This document shows, piece after piece, positions 1 to 8,219 of a DNA stretch of 64,000 bases. The position numbers were made by a program, and so were the translations under genes. The stretch is from assembly GCA_910588225.1 (NCBI GenBank), contig CAJUQT010000015.1:18180-82179 (forward strand), written 5' to 3'. Position 1 is the stretch's first letter, and each line of letters begins with the position of its first letter. The notes below the pieces were generated by a model. It made no database searches, was not told where the DNA came from, and saw only the letters and a list, made by a program, of their open reading frames with translations. This DNA comes from an uncultured Acetatifactor sp. (GTDB lineage: Bacteria; Bacillota; Clostridia; Lachnospirales; Lachnospiraceae).

Positions 1-141
1 TCCGGCGATTTCCTTCGTGGCGTCTGTGGACCCCGTGTCCACAATAATGATCTCGTCCGCAAGCATTGCCACACTGTCCAGACACCTGGCCAGTATCTTT
101 TCTTCATTTTTCACTATCATACACAGGGAAATTGTAATCAT
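1..141 (-). CDS. Glycosyltransferase family 2, N-terminal fragment
   Basis: Only the first 47 codons lie in the window; the gene runs off the left edge. The N-terminus (MITISLCMIVKNEE...) and the following ARCLDSV, DEIIIVDTGSTDAT stretch are the classic nucleotide-sugar binding start of a GT-A fold family 2 glycosyltransferase. The VDTGSTD motif is typical of the branch that often carries TPR repeats further downstream. Acceptor and product cannot be told from this fragment. Upstream of its start there are about 370 bases without a recognisable gene. Confidence 0.75.
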   Translation of the reverse strand, partial: MITISLCMIVKNEEKILARCLDSVAMLADEIIIVDTGSTDATKEIAG

Positions 142-518
142 TTACTTCCTCTTTCTGCCCCTTTTATTCCTGCGGGCAAAGTATCAGGTCAGTGAAGCTG
201 ACTTTGCTCCATTTCCGTTTTCGCGCGTCTGCAGCCCTGCTTCCCTTTTAGGCATGTACGCGATATTCTATGCTCAGCAACACTCCCGTCGCTTCCGGAA
301 GTCAAACATATACGTTCATCCTATTCTGGCCGTGATGACCGACAGGTTTAAGTTAATTTTTACAGGTATAGCCGCCTGCTTTCATTGTATGCAAAATTGT
401 GGAAGATATCAAGTCTAAAATGAAGATGATTCCCATATGGCAGGCATAAAAGGATACATTTCACAAGCTAAGACTGCTCAGAAAATGTTCGCTGACAGTA
501 GACTTAAAAGAAGCAGAG
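142..518. other. Intergenic stretch without recognisable gene
   Basis: I see no convincing gene in these roughly 375 bases. The right end is open in the same frame as the following hypothetical gene (about 25 codons after an in-frame TAA near 436) but has no good start codon, so part of it may be remnant coding sequence. Confidence 0.5.
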
Positions 519-827
519 TTGGTATATAATGTGAAAATACAGAGTTTTTTGACACTGCTGTATATCATACTCAATAACAGAACAAACAGTAAAGTGGATA
601 ACTACATACGGAGGCAGGATGCGGTATCCACAAAAATGTTATGTAGAGAAATATCCAATATAATTGAATATAAGGATAAGTATTCCAGGAAAGTTTTACA
701 GCTATCAAAGGCAGCTAAAGACAGCTTAATAGACTACTATGGATATCTGCAGATTATTGATATTTGCAATGATAAGACAAATGATTGGAGAGAGGAAAAG
801 GCTTACCGTTATTTCACGGATAAGTGA
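519..827 (+). CDS. Hypothetical protein, AT-rich, possibly a remnant
   Basis: The frame encodes up to 102 residues from a TTG codon; a GTG at 531 is an alternative. No family is recognised. The product is basic and rich in Lys, Asn, Ile and Tyr, with no signal peptide or clear membrane segment, and looks helical (KYSRKVLQLSKAAKDSL). No strong ribosome binding site precedes either start, and the frame stays open upstream, which would also fit a 5'-truncated gene. Base composition is visibly more AT-rich than the genes from 1.2 kb on, so transfer or decay are both possible. Confidence 0.4.
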   Translation: MVYNVKIQSFLTLLYIILNNRTNSKVDNYIRRQDAVSTKMLCREISNIIEYKDKYSRKVLQLSKAAKDSLIDYYGYLQIIDICNDKTNDWREEKAYRYFTDK

Positions 828-842
828 AAACACATTTTATGG

Positions 843-871
843 TTGAGATTTAAAATGAAACATGCTATAAT
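843..871 (+). promoter_or_regulatory. Sigma-A-type promoter of the small membrane peptide
   Basis: TTGAGA at 843-848 and TATAAT at 866-871 are separated by exactly 17 bases. The predicted transcript starts near 878 and gives a leader of about 75 nt containing the palindrome ACGATTGTAATCGT (897-910), which could be a small hairpin or an operator. Confidence 0.65.
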
Positions 872-952
872 CAGTTCATTGACAGAAAGACTTAATACGA
901 TTGTAATCGTCTTTTCACCATGAAATAAGACATTTTAAGGAGGCGTTCCATT

Positions 953-1063
953 ATGTTCATTGTTTTAGGAGGCGGATTGTTAATCATCCTCATCGCAGTA
1001 ATCGTTTCCGTGATTTCCAGCGTAGTCTCGGCCGTTGCCGCCGATTCAGATGTGGAGTCGTAA
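953..1063 (+). CDS. Small 36-residue membrane peptide
   Basis: An ATG at 953 follows a strong AAGGAGG site by 8 bases and opens a 36-codon frame ending in TAA. The peptide begins MFIVLGGGLLIILIAV, continues as one uninterrupted hydrophobic helix to about residue 30 and ends in a short acidic tail (DSDVES). It has its own promoter (843-871) and its own terminator (1090-1139), so it forms a complete transcription unit. I do not recognise the family. A single membrane span with a charged tail is seen in type I toxins, small regulatory membrane peptides and stress peptides; the sequence does not decide between them. Confidence 0.65.
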   Translation: MFIVLGGGLLIILIAVIVSVISSVVSAVAADSDVES

Positions 1064-1089
1064 AGTGTAAAATCAGGGCATTATGAGAA

Positions 1090-1139
1090 CAGAGCCTGTG
1101 ATAAGCGAAAATCTTTCTCTTATCGCAGGTTCTGTTTTT
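1090..1139 (+). terminator. Rho-independent terminator after the small peptide
   Basis: A 16-base stem (CAGAGCCTGTGATAAG pairing with CTTATCGCAGGTTCTG, two G-U pairs) is followed by TTTTT on the plus strand. It closes the 953-1063 transcript. The minus strand side lacks a T run, so it is probably not used by genes to the left. Confidence 0.75.
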
Positions 1140-1247
1140 GTCCCTTTTCCTTTTACAATACAGACTGCTCCACTTTTGTATCAGCTTACTGATACTCATT
1201 TCTCTGCCGCACTGAAATCAGAGCTCCCGCTGCAAGCAACTCTCTTT

Positions 1248-1868
1248 TTATCTTTCACACTCCTGTACACATTCTCCGGAAACCACCCCCGCCGCAATCG
1301 TAAGGGCCCTCACGATTCTTTCCAGCTCCATACCGGCCTCCTTCCCGTCCGTCTGCTCCGGCAGATACGGCACATGGATAAAGCCCACACGGGTTGTCGT
1401 ACCATCATAATGATGCAGGAGGGTATAGAGCAGATCATTGCACACATATACCCCAGCGGAATAGGAAAGGGCGCAGGAAATTCCTTCCTTTTTTACCGCC
1501 TCCACAATCCCGCGCACCGGAACCGTGGAAAAATAAGCGGCGGGACCGCCGACAATCACCGGTTCGTTCTGAGGTGACTTCCCCGCATTGTCCGGCAGGG
1601 AAGTCTCTCTCAGGTTAATCCCCACCACCTCCGGCGTGACAGCCTTACGGCCGCCGGCCTGCCCCACGCACAGAATGGCCTCCGGGCGGATTTCCGCCGC
1701 TTTCCGTAGAACGGTTTCGGCAGCTTCCCCGAATATGACAGGCAGCCGCAATTTTACCAGTTCACAATCGTCAATAGAATCCGGCAGCCCTTTCACCGCC
1801 TCCCAGGACGGATTGATTTTATCCTTTCCAAAGGGTTCAAAGCCCGTAACGAGAAGTTTCCGCGTCAT
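1248..1868 (-). CDS. pcp: Pyrrolidone-carboxylate peptidase (pyroglutamyl peptidase I)
   Basis: A 206-residue cytoplasmic cysteine peptidase of family C15 that removes N-terminal pyroglutamate from peptides. The diagnostic N-terminus LLVTGFEPFG is present. The GQAGGR...TPEVVGIN segment (about residues 70-85) carries the catalytic Glu, SAGVYVCNDLLY (about 140-150) the catalytic Cys, and GFIHVPYLPEQ (about 162-172) the catalytic His, so the active site is complete. Length fits the family (about 200-215). AAGGAGC precedes the ATG. It stands 18 bases downstream of the methyltransferase gene and may share its transcript, with no obvious functional link. Confidence 0.93.
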   Translation of the reverse strand: MTRKLLVTGFEPFGKDKINPSWEAVKGLPDSIDDCELVKLRLPVIFGEAAETVLRKAAEIRPEAILCVGQAGGRKAVTPEVVGINLRETSLPDNAGKSPQNEPVIVGGPAAYFSTVPVRGIVEAVKKEGISCALSYSAGVYVCNDLLYTLLHHYDGTTTRVGFIHVPYLPEQTDGKEAGMELERIVRALTIAAGVVSGECVQECER

Positions 1869-1886
1869 ATTCGCTCCTTTTTGTCA

Positions 1887-2411
1887 TCATTTCTTCAAAA
1901 AATGCAGATAAAAATGTCCCTGCTGTTCTTTCACACATGCGAGGCAAAACCCCGCCGTCACACACATTTCCTCAATCGACTTCCTGTCCTGCGTATCCAT
2001 TTTCACCACACCGTATGTGGTATGAATCTGTTCCTCAGGAAGCAGAATATCCAGCTCCGCACAGAACGGCTCCGGATATGCGGAAAAGATTTCCGCATCC
2101 CAAATATACAGACTGCCTCCTGGTTTCAGGACCCTGGCCGCTTCCCGGAGGGCCTGGCCCTGCTCCTCACTCTGCATATACATCAGGGTATAGAAAAAGG
2201 TAATGTTGCAGAAAAGGTTGTCCGCGAAAGTCAGGGCTGTCCCATCCATCAAGATTTTTTCATAACCGCGGGGAGCCTCGTCCAGCTCTTCCTGGCAATT
2301 GTCAATGGCCGTCACCTGACTGCCGTACAGCCGGCCCATAATTCCTTCGCCGCCACCGCCTATATCGAGTATGCTTCCCTCTATCTCCCGCACCAGCTCA
2401 ATTTTCATCAT
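1887..2411 (-). CDS. SAM-dependent class I methyltransferase
   Basis: A 174-residue Rossmann-type methyltransferase. ILDIGGGGEGIMGRLYG (about residues 14-30) is motif I for S-adenosylmethionine, VTAIDN follows as the acidic loop, and ARVLKPGGSLYIWD (about 107-120) is the usual post-IV motif. The substrate cannot be inferred. Its start codon overlaps the stop of the arabinofuranosidase gene (ATGA), so it is translationally coupled to it, though a link to pectin use is not obvious. A second ATG directly follows the first and could also be used. Confidence 0.8.
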   Translation of the reverse strand: MMKIELVREIEGSILDIGGGGEGIMGRLYGSQVTAIDNCQEELDEAPRGYEKILMDGTALTFADNLFCNITFFYTLMYMQSEEQGQALREAARVLKPGGSLYIWDAEIFSAYPEPFCAELDILLPEEQIHTTYGVVKMDTQDRKSIEEMCVTAGFCLACVKEQQGHFYLHFLKK

Positions 2412-3904
2412 GCCAGCTCAACCTCCAGATGCAGCACGCTGCAGGCCGGAACGGTAAAGCTGATCCTGTCCCCGTTCACCGTAACGGCACTGAACTCTTC
2501 CTCATGCACCTGGTCAGGCTCGTCAAAGGTATTGTGTGCCTGCATCTTCCCTGTGAGCACCGTACCCTTAACCGCTTTTACCCGGCTGTCCGCGAAAATG
2601 CTTTCGATGTCTTCCGCCTGGTCCAGAGACAGGTTGGTCAGCGTCATGTGAAGCTTTCCGTCCTGGGTTCTGGACACAGACTCCGTCAGGTTGGGTACTT
2701 TGTACTCCTCTTCCTGTCCCACCTCTCTGGTCTCCACACAGGACTCCACCAGCTCCGCATCCTGATGTACCTGATACATATGGAACACATGCCAGGTCGG
2801 GGTCTTCACCATCTTCTTCCCGTCGGTCAGGATCACAGCCTGGAGCACGTTCACCATCTGGGCGATGTTGGCCATCTTCACCCGGTCACAGTTCTTGTTG
2901 AACAGGTTCAGGTTAATGCCTGCCACCAGCGCGTCTCTCATGGTATTCTGCTGATACAGGAAGCCGGGATTTGTACCGGGCTCCACATCATACCAGGTTC
3001 CCCACTCGTCGATAACCATGCCGATCTTCTTCTCAGGATCATACTGGTCCATAATGGCGCCGTGCTTTTTGATCAGCTCTTCCATCTTCAAAGCAGCCTT
3101 CAATGTACGATAATATTCCTTCTCGTCAAATTCCAGAGCGGATCCTTTCTTCCCCCAGTCACCGGGCACCGTATAATAGTGCAGGGACAGGCCGTTCATG
3201 AATCCGCGTCCATGGTCGAAGGTGGTCTCCAGCACCTTGTCCGTCCAGTGATAGTCCGAAGCGTTGGCGCCGCAGGCAATCTTGTAGACAGGCTTTTCTC
3301 TATCGTAATTCCGCACATAGGTCTGGTATCTGCGATACAGATCTCCATAGTATTCCGGACGCATATTGCCGCCGCAGCCCCAGTTCTCGTTGCCAACGCC
3401 AAAATAATCCACGGTCCAGGCTTCCTCGTGTCCGTTTGCCTTGCGCAGGTCCGCCATGGGAGAAACCCCTTCAAAGGTCATGTATTCCACCCACTCGCTC
3501 ATTTCCTGAACCGTTCCGCTGCCCACATTACCGTTGATGTAGGTCTTGCAGCCCACCTGTCTGCACAGCTCCATGAATTCATGGGTTCCGAAGCTGTTGT
3601 CCTCCACCACGCCGCCCCAGTGGGTGTTGATCATTTTCTTGCGGCCTTCTTTGGGGCCGATACCGTCCCTCCAGTGATACTCGTCGGCAAAACAGCCGCC
3701 CGGCCAGCGCAGCACAGGCACACGAATCTCCTTCAGCGCCTCCACCACATCCGTGCGCATGCCGTTCACATTGGGGATGTCCGAATTTTCTCCCACATAG
3801 ATTCCTTCATAGATACATCTTCCCAGATGCTCAGAAAAATGTCCCTGCAGCTCCGGGTTGAGATGTCCCTTTTTTACTTTTGGGTTTACATATAATTTCG
3901 CCAT
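2408..3904 (-). CDS. abfA: Alpha-N-arabinofuranosidase, GH51
   Basis: A 498-residue intracellular-type enzyme (no signal peptide) releasing terminal alpha-L-arabinofuranose from arabinan, arabinoxylan or pectin side-chain oligosaccharides. GH51 hallmarks are in order: GHFSEHLGRCIYEGIYVG near the N-terminus, VPVLRWPGGCFADEYHWRDGIGP (about 63-85), the acid/base Glu in GVGNENWGCGG (about 170-180) and the nucleophile Glu in VIDEWGTWY (about 295-303). The C-terminal beta-domain is complete. Length is typical. GGAG lies 12 bases before the ATG. The neighbours (isomerase, CE12 and CE8 esterases) place it in a pectin-use group. Confidence 0.93.
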   Translation of the reverse strand: MAKLYVNPKVKKGHLNPELQGHFSEHLGRCIYEGIYVGENSDIPNVNGMRTDVVEALKEIRVPVLRWPGGCFADEYHWRDGIGPKEGRKKMINTHWGGVVEDNSFGTHEFMELCRQVGCKTYINGNVGSGTVQEMSEWVEYMTFEGVSPMADLRKANGHEEAWTVDYFGVGNENWGCGGNMRPEYYGDLYRRYQTYVRNYDREKPVYKIACGANASDYHWTDKVLETTFDHGRGFMNGLSLHYYTVPGDWGKKGSALEFDEKEYYRTLKAALKMEELIKKHGAIMDQYDPEKKIGMVIDEWGTWYDVEPGTNPGFLYQQNTMRDALVAGINLNLFNKNCDRVKMANIAQMVNVLQAVILTDGKKMVKTPTWHVFHMYQVHQDAELVESCVETREVGQEEEYKVPNLTESVSRTQDGKLHMTLTNLSLDQAEDIESIFADSRVKAVKGTVLTGKMQAHNTFDEPDQVHEEEFSAVTVNGDRISFTVPACSVLHLEVELA

Positions 3905-3929
3905 GATTCTTTGTCACTCCTCTCTTACG

Positions 3930-5516
3930 CTAACATTTCCTCGTTTTTTCATGCTTTTCAATTACGCATTCATGAATCTTACTTTCCGTATCATAGTTAA
4001 TTCCTACCAGAAGAATGTCACCTGTGTAGTCCTGAATCCAGTCTGCGTACTGTCTTTCTTTGATTTGTTTCAGTGCTCCTTCTGCAGATTTATTCCATTT
4101 CAGCTCTACCACCAGCACTGGTTTGTCCACATTCAGCCTGGGCAGATAGACTACATCCGCAAGCCCTTTTCCCGAAGGCAGTTCCATTACAGGATTCATG
4201 TAATAAGCTTTTGCACCGTAATAGGCCATAAGAACCGTACATGTCAAAGAATTCTCGTCATTATACCTGAACAGAGAAGCTGTCTCATGATGGATAGTCG
4301 CTATGCCTTCTGCCACCGCTTCTGCGTCCAATGACCATGTACTCCTCAGAAGAGACCCTGTACAGTGCAGGGCATCCATAAGTCCTTCCCAGCCCCCGAC
4401 TTTTACCGCCCGCAGATATTCCTGGACGATTTCCTGATTGGGAATAAAAGCTTCTCCTTCTGTCTCCTCATATGCCAGATATCCCAGATGCACAAGAAGC
4501 GTTAAGACATCGTCCCGATTCCTGAAAGTAGTCATATCATTCTGGGAAGTGGAGGGATCCATTTTACAGCGGACGCCGCTCAGCATTTCAATTACTGCTT
4601 CCTTCATCCCGTCAAAGTTCATATCAATATAAACTTTCAATGCCTCATAGGTTTCCGTCCCGGTCCAGTAACTTTTGATTTTTCCCCGCCGTACTGCGTC
4701 CACCACTGATTTCGGATTATAAATATGGCTTCCGTTCAGCAAATATCCATCATACCATTTTTGTATCTCTGAGAAATCCATTTTTCTCTGAGCACACAAT
4801 TCTCTGGCCTCTTCTTCGGTAAAACCAAAAAATCCTGCCAGTTCATCGGGGTCCGTCATGGAATATTCATCAAAAATGTTAATCGCGGAATGTTCGCCAT
4901 ATTTCTTAATTGGAAGAATGCCTGTCATATACGCCAGTTCCACATAATCCTGCCCCTTGAAAAGTCCACGCAGAAAATCCAGATAAGTCTTCTGTACCTC
5001 CGTCTGTTCTTTTGCCAGCCGAAATACACAATCCCACTCATCAATGATAAAAATGAAACCTTCCCCTGTCTGATTAAATATTTGTTCCAGAACCGTTTTC
5101 AGCCTTTCTTCCGGATTCACATCGACACTTTCGGAAAATTCCTTCAGCAGTTCCGCAGTCACTCTGCTCTCCATCTCAGTGATAAAAGTCTCAGAATCAT
5201 GCTTTGTCTCAAGGAATTTCTGTATATCCAGCCGAATCACATGATGGCGGTTCAAATGCTCCTGGAAAGACTCCCCTGTTTTCGCTTTCCGTCCTTCAAA
5301 CAACGCTGCCGAGCTGCAGCCTCTGCTGTAATATGCCGTCAGCATATCTGCTGCCATGGATTTGCCAAAACGGCGGGGACGGCTGACACACAGATAACAG
5401 TTCATTGTGTCAATCCTGTTGTTCACTACGGTAATCAGATCCGTCTTATCTATATAGATTTCAGAATTTAAAGCTCTTATAAAAGCCTTATTTCCCGGAT
5501 TTACATAAATGCCCAT
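3930..5516 (-). CDS. AAA-ATPase-like protein with PD-(D/E)XK nuclease domain
   Basis: A 528-residue protein of the widespread family with an N-terminal predicted AAA-ATPase region and a C-terminal PD-(D/E)XK nuclease-like region. Visible are IYIDKTDLI near residue 20, the family's Walker A variant SRPRRFGKSM (about 45-54), Walker B FIFIIDEWDCVF (about 155-165), and near the C-terminus DVVYLPR...PVLVVELKWNKSAEGALKQI, which matches the D...ExK nuclease core. Its function is not established; such genes are often strain-variable and multicopy. GGGAGC precedes the ATG. It sits inside a carbohydrate locus with no functional link that I can see, which suggests an insertion by transfer. Confidence 0.85.
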   Translation of the reverse strand: MGIYVNPGNKAFIRALNSEIYIDKTDLITVVNNRIDTMNCYLCVSRPRRFGKSMAADMLTAYYSRGCSSAALFEGRKAKTGESFQEHLNRHHVIRLDIQKFLETKHDSETFITEMESRVTAELLKEFSESVDVNPEERLKTVLEQIFNQTGEGFIFIIDEWDCVFRLAKEQTEVQKTYLDFLRGLFKGQDYVELAYMTGILPIKKYGEHSAINIFDEYSMTDPDELAGFFGFTEEEARELCAQRKMDFSEIQKWYDGYLLNGSHIYNPKSVVDAVRRGKIKSYWTGTETYEALKVYIDMNFDGMKEAVIEMLSGVRCKMDPSTSQNDMTTFRNRDDVLTLLVHLGYLAYEETEGEAFIPNQEIVQEYLRAVKVGGWEGLMDALHCTGSLLRSTWSLDAEAVAEGIATIHHETASLFRYNDENSLTCTVLMAYYGAKAYYMNPVMELPSGKGLADVVYLPRLNVDKPVLVVELKWNKSAEGALKQIKERQYADWIQDYTGDILLVGINYDTESKIHECVIEKHEKTRKC

Positions 5517-5659
5517 ATTCTGCTCCCTTCATGACCACATTCTCCCAACCGTCGTCTCTCAGGCATACTGCTGATTTCTTTTCCCTGCACAACATATTCA
5601 AAAGCTGCCAGAATGCATGTCCTGCACCCTGACAGCTCCTGCTTCATACTTCGTCTTAA

Positions 5660-7144
5660 TTAAGCGAAAGGATTCTCCGTCGGATAGAGCACACCCTTCG
5701 GCTGATTGTAATTCAGATCTTCCACGGGTACGCCGATATACTTGAATACTTCATACAGAGCCTTTCCGAAATGACCGAAAGCCACCGCGCCGTGATGAGG
5801 ATAGTTCTTCTCAATCAATACATGGCGATAGAAACGCCCCATCTCCGGAATGGCAAACACACCGATGCCGCCAAAGGATCTGGTTGCCACCGGAAGCACC
5901 TCGCCCTGTGCGATGTAAGCGCGCAGCTTGCTGTCCGCTGTGGACTGCAGGCGGTAGAAGGTGATGTCGCCGGGGATGATATCTCCCTCCAAAGTACCCT
6001 GGGTCACTTCCTCGGGAAGCGTCCTGGCCATGATCATCTGATACTTCATGCTGCAGGAAGAAAGCTTCTTCGTGTTGGTATTGCCGCAGTGGAAGCCCAT
6101 AAAGGTCTCATTGTGGCTGTAAGAGTACTTATTGTTGATAGACTCCTCGTACATATCATCGGGCACGGTGTTGTTGATATCCAGCAGAGTGACAATGTCC
6201 TCGCTGACACATGTGCCGATGAACTCGCTCAGACAGCCATAGATATCCACTTCACAGGATACGGGGATTCCCATACCGGTAAGGCGGCTGTTCACATAGC
6301 AGGGAACGAAGCCGAACTGGGTCTGGAATGCAGGCCAGCATTTTCCGGCGATTGCCACATACTTGCGATATCCCTTATGAGCCTCAATCCAGTCCAGAAG
6401 AGTCAGCTCATACTGAGCCAGCTTAGGCAGCACCTCAGGCTTCTTGTTGCCCACACCCAGCTCCTCTTCCATCTCTTTTACCTTTGCAGGGATTCTCTCG
6501 TCTCCATCATGCTTCTTGAAGGCCTCGAACAAGTCAAGCTCGGAGTTCTCTTCGATCTCCACGCCCAGATTGTAGAGCTGCTTGATGGGCGCGTTGCAGG
6601 CCAGGAAGTTCAGCGGTCTTGGGCCAAAGGAAATGATCTTTAAGTCGCTCAGTCCCACGATTGCTCTGGCAATGGGAACGAACTCGTGAATCATATCCGC
6701 GCACTGCGCGGCGGTACCCACGGGATTCTCAGGGATATAAGCCCTGACATTGCGCAGCTTCAGATTATAGCTTGCATTCAGCATACCGCAGTAAGCGTCT
6801 CCGCGTCCGCCTACCAGGTCATTCTGGGTCTCCTCGGCAGCAGCGATGAACATCGCCGGACCGTCGAAATGCTTTGCCAGAAGTGTCTCGGAAATCTCCG
6901 GACCAAAGTTCCCAAGATATACGCAAAGTGCGTTACAGCCGTTCGCTCTGATGTCTTCCAGAGCCTGTACCATGTGAATTTCGCTTTCCACGATACAGAC
7001 GGGGCATTCATAGATAGCTTCTGTGCCGTATTTTGCCGTATAAGCCTCCACAAGAGCCTTTCTTCTGTTCACGGACAGACTCTCGGGAAAGCAGTCACGA
7101 CTTACCGCCACGATGCCGATTTTTACTTGTGGTAAATTGTTCAT
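5660..7144 (-). CDS. L-fucose/L-arabinose isomerase family protein
   Basis: A 494-residue cytoplasmic sugar isomerase of the FucI/AraA fold, expected to interconvert an aldose and a ketose with a divalent metal. The N-terminus (KIGIVAVSRDCFPESLS) and the segments NALCVYLGNFGPE, AIAGKCWPAFQTQFGFVPC and PHHGAVAFGHFGKALYEVFKYIG are characteristic. Metal ligands are probably the Glu in CEVDIYGCLSEF and the late His in NYPHHGAVAFGH, by analogy with FucI. The neighbours handle arabinose- and rhamnose-containing pectin, so L-arabinose or L-fucose are reasonable substrates, but this is inference. TAGGAGGG precedes the ATG and a good promoter lies upstream. Confidence 0.8.
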   Translation of the reverse strand: MNNLPQVKIGIVAVSRDCFPESLSVNRRKALVEAYTAKYGTEAIYECPVCIVESEIHMVQALEDIRANGCNALCVYLGNFGPEISETLLAKHFDGPAMFIAAAEETQNDLVGGRGDAYCGMLNASYNLKLRNVRAYIPENPVGTAAQCADMIHEFVPIARAIVGLSDLKIISFGPRPLNFLACNAPIKQLYNLGVEIEENSELDLFEAFKKHDGDERIPAKVKEMEEELGVGNKKPEVLPKLAQYELTLLDWIEAHKGYRKYVAIAGKCWPAFQTQFGFVPCYVNSRLTGMGIPVSCEVDIYGCLSEFIGTCVSEDIVTLLDINNTVPDDMYEESINNKYSYSHNETFMGFHCGNTNTKKLSSCSMKYQMIMARTLPEEVTQGTLEGDIIPGDITFYRLQSTADSKLRAYIAQGEVLPVATRSFGGIGVFAIPEMGRFYRHVLIEKNYPHHGAVAFGHFGKALYEVFKYIGVPVEDLNYNQPKGVLYPTENPFA

Positions 7145-7180
7145 GTCAAAACCCTCCTAAAATGTGATATGTATAGTTAG

Positions 7181-7209
7181 ATTATAACTGTTTTGTACCT
7201 AAATTTCCA
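7181..7209 (-). promoter_or_regulatory. Promoter upstream of the isomerase gene
   Basis: On the minus strand, TGGAAA (complement of 7204-7209) and a perfect TATAAT (7181-7186) are separated by 17 bases. The start codon is about 35 bases downstream. The region around it is AT-rich, unlike the flanking coding sequence. Confidence 0.55.
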
Positions 7210-7287
7210 TAGTTTTGTGAAAATACTTTGGATAAATTATATCACTTTGCCTCAAAGTCTGGTCACTGCGATAAATCTGCCGGGACT

Positions 7288-7959
7288 TTATGCCAGAATC
7301 TCCCCGTAGATTCCGCCCAGTTCCCGAAGTCCCTCCGCCACCAGATCTCCCATTCTCACCGCGCCCTCGTAATGAAGATGTGTATTATCCTTCATGTCCT
7401 CCCGATAGTTCTCATAGGTCCCGGCAGGGAAATACATAAACCATTTCCTGCTCTCTTCCTCTCCGGTACGCTCATACAGTATCCTGCTCCTCTCCGTCAG
7501 GTCCACCACAGGGACATTTTCCCGTCTGCCCAGCGCAATCACCGCGCTGGGATATTCGCCATGACTGTTCCGGATAGTGCCGTCCGCCTGAAACAGCCTC
7601 CGGGACAAAGGCGTAATCAGAACCGGATGTGCGCCCCTCTCCCTGGCCGCATTCACATATATCATCAGATATTCCTGAAATGTAGTATGTGCTTCCGTGC
7701 GTCTCTCTTCGTCCGGTTTCTCATCATTGTGTCCGAACTGAATAAAGAGAAAATCCCCCTTTTCCATGATTTCCTGTACCGGTGCAAACAGTCCTTCGTT
7801 GTAAAAGCTTTTGGAGCTCCTGCCGTTCTTCCCATAATCCAGCACAAGATACTCCCTCTTACAGTACCGGTCAAATTCCTGTCCCATCCCTGTCTGTGGA
7901 TAGGTGTCTGCCTGGTTGAAGGCTACTGTGGAATCCCCCACCCATAAAATTTTCTTCAT
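7288..7959 (-). CDS. SGNH/GDSL esterase, rhamnogalacturonan acetylesterase type (CE12)
   Basis: A 223-residue esterase predicted to remove acetyl groups from rhamnogalacturonan I. Block I WVGDSTVA (Ser nucleophile, about residue 9), the Gly in DYGKNGRSSKSF, block III FIQFGHNDEKPD (Asn, about 73) and block V DNTHLHYEGA (Asp/His, about 193-200) are all in place, and the spacing resembles YesT/RhgT-type enzymes. There is no signal peptide, so it acts on imported oligosaccharides or is released otherwise. AGGAGAA precedes the ATG. The 38-bp tandem repeats lie between it and the pectin methylesterase gene. Confidence 0.88.
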   Translation of the reverse strand: MKKILWVGDSTVAFNQADTYPQTGMGQEFDRYCKREYLVLDYGKNGRSSKSFYNEGLFAPVQEIMEKGDFLFIQFGHNDEKPDEERRTEAHTTFQEYLMIYVNAARERGAHPVLITPLSRRLFQADGTIRNSHGEYPSAVIALGRRENVPVVDLTERSRILYERTGEEESRKWFMYFPAGTYENYREDMKDNTHLHYEGAVRMGDLVAEGLRELGGIYGEILA

Positions 7960-7983
7960 TATAATTCTCCTGCTTTTCTTTCA

Positions 7984-8185
7984 TAGTGTCATAGTCCTGA
8001 CTTAACCTGCCGCTTCCCTTGAATGTCACATACCCGGGCTAAACCGCCGCTTCCCCCGAATGTCACATGCCCCGGGACAAGCCGCCGCTTCTCCCGAATG
8101 CCGCATGCCCCGGGACAAGCCGTCACTTCTCTCGAATGTCATAGTTCCTCCAAAACAAACTGCCGCATCCCCTCTAATGTCACAG
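7984..8185. repeat. Degenerate 37-41 bp tandem repeats, about five copies
   Basis: Units begin near 7984, 8021, 8058, 8096 and 8134, with a partial copy from 8175. The best-conserved pair (8058-8095 and 8096-8133) shares GAATG..CATGCCCCGGGACAAGCC. Each unit has a GAATGTCACA-like start and a GCCGCTTC-like tail; copies at the two ends are more diverged. There are no unique spacers, so it is not a CRISPR array. Read on the minus strand it lies directly upstream of the CE12 gene. Confidence 0.8.
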
Positions 8186-8219
8186 TACATGCGGCTGAAT
8201 TGTTACATTCATTCTGACA

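Noticed and set aside
7984..8185. CRISPR array
   Set aside because: The repeats are contiguous and degenerate, without unique spacers of constant length, and no cas genes are nearby.
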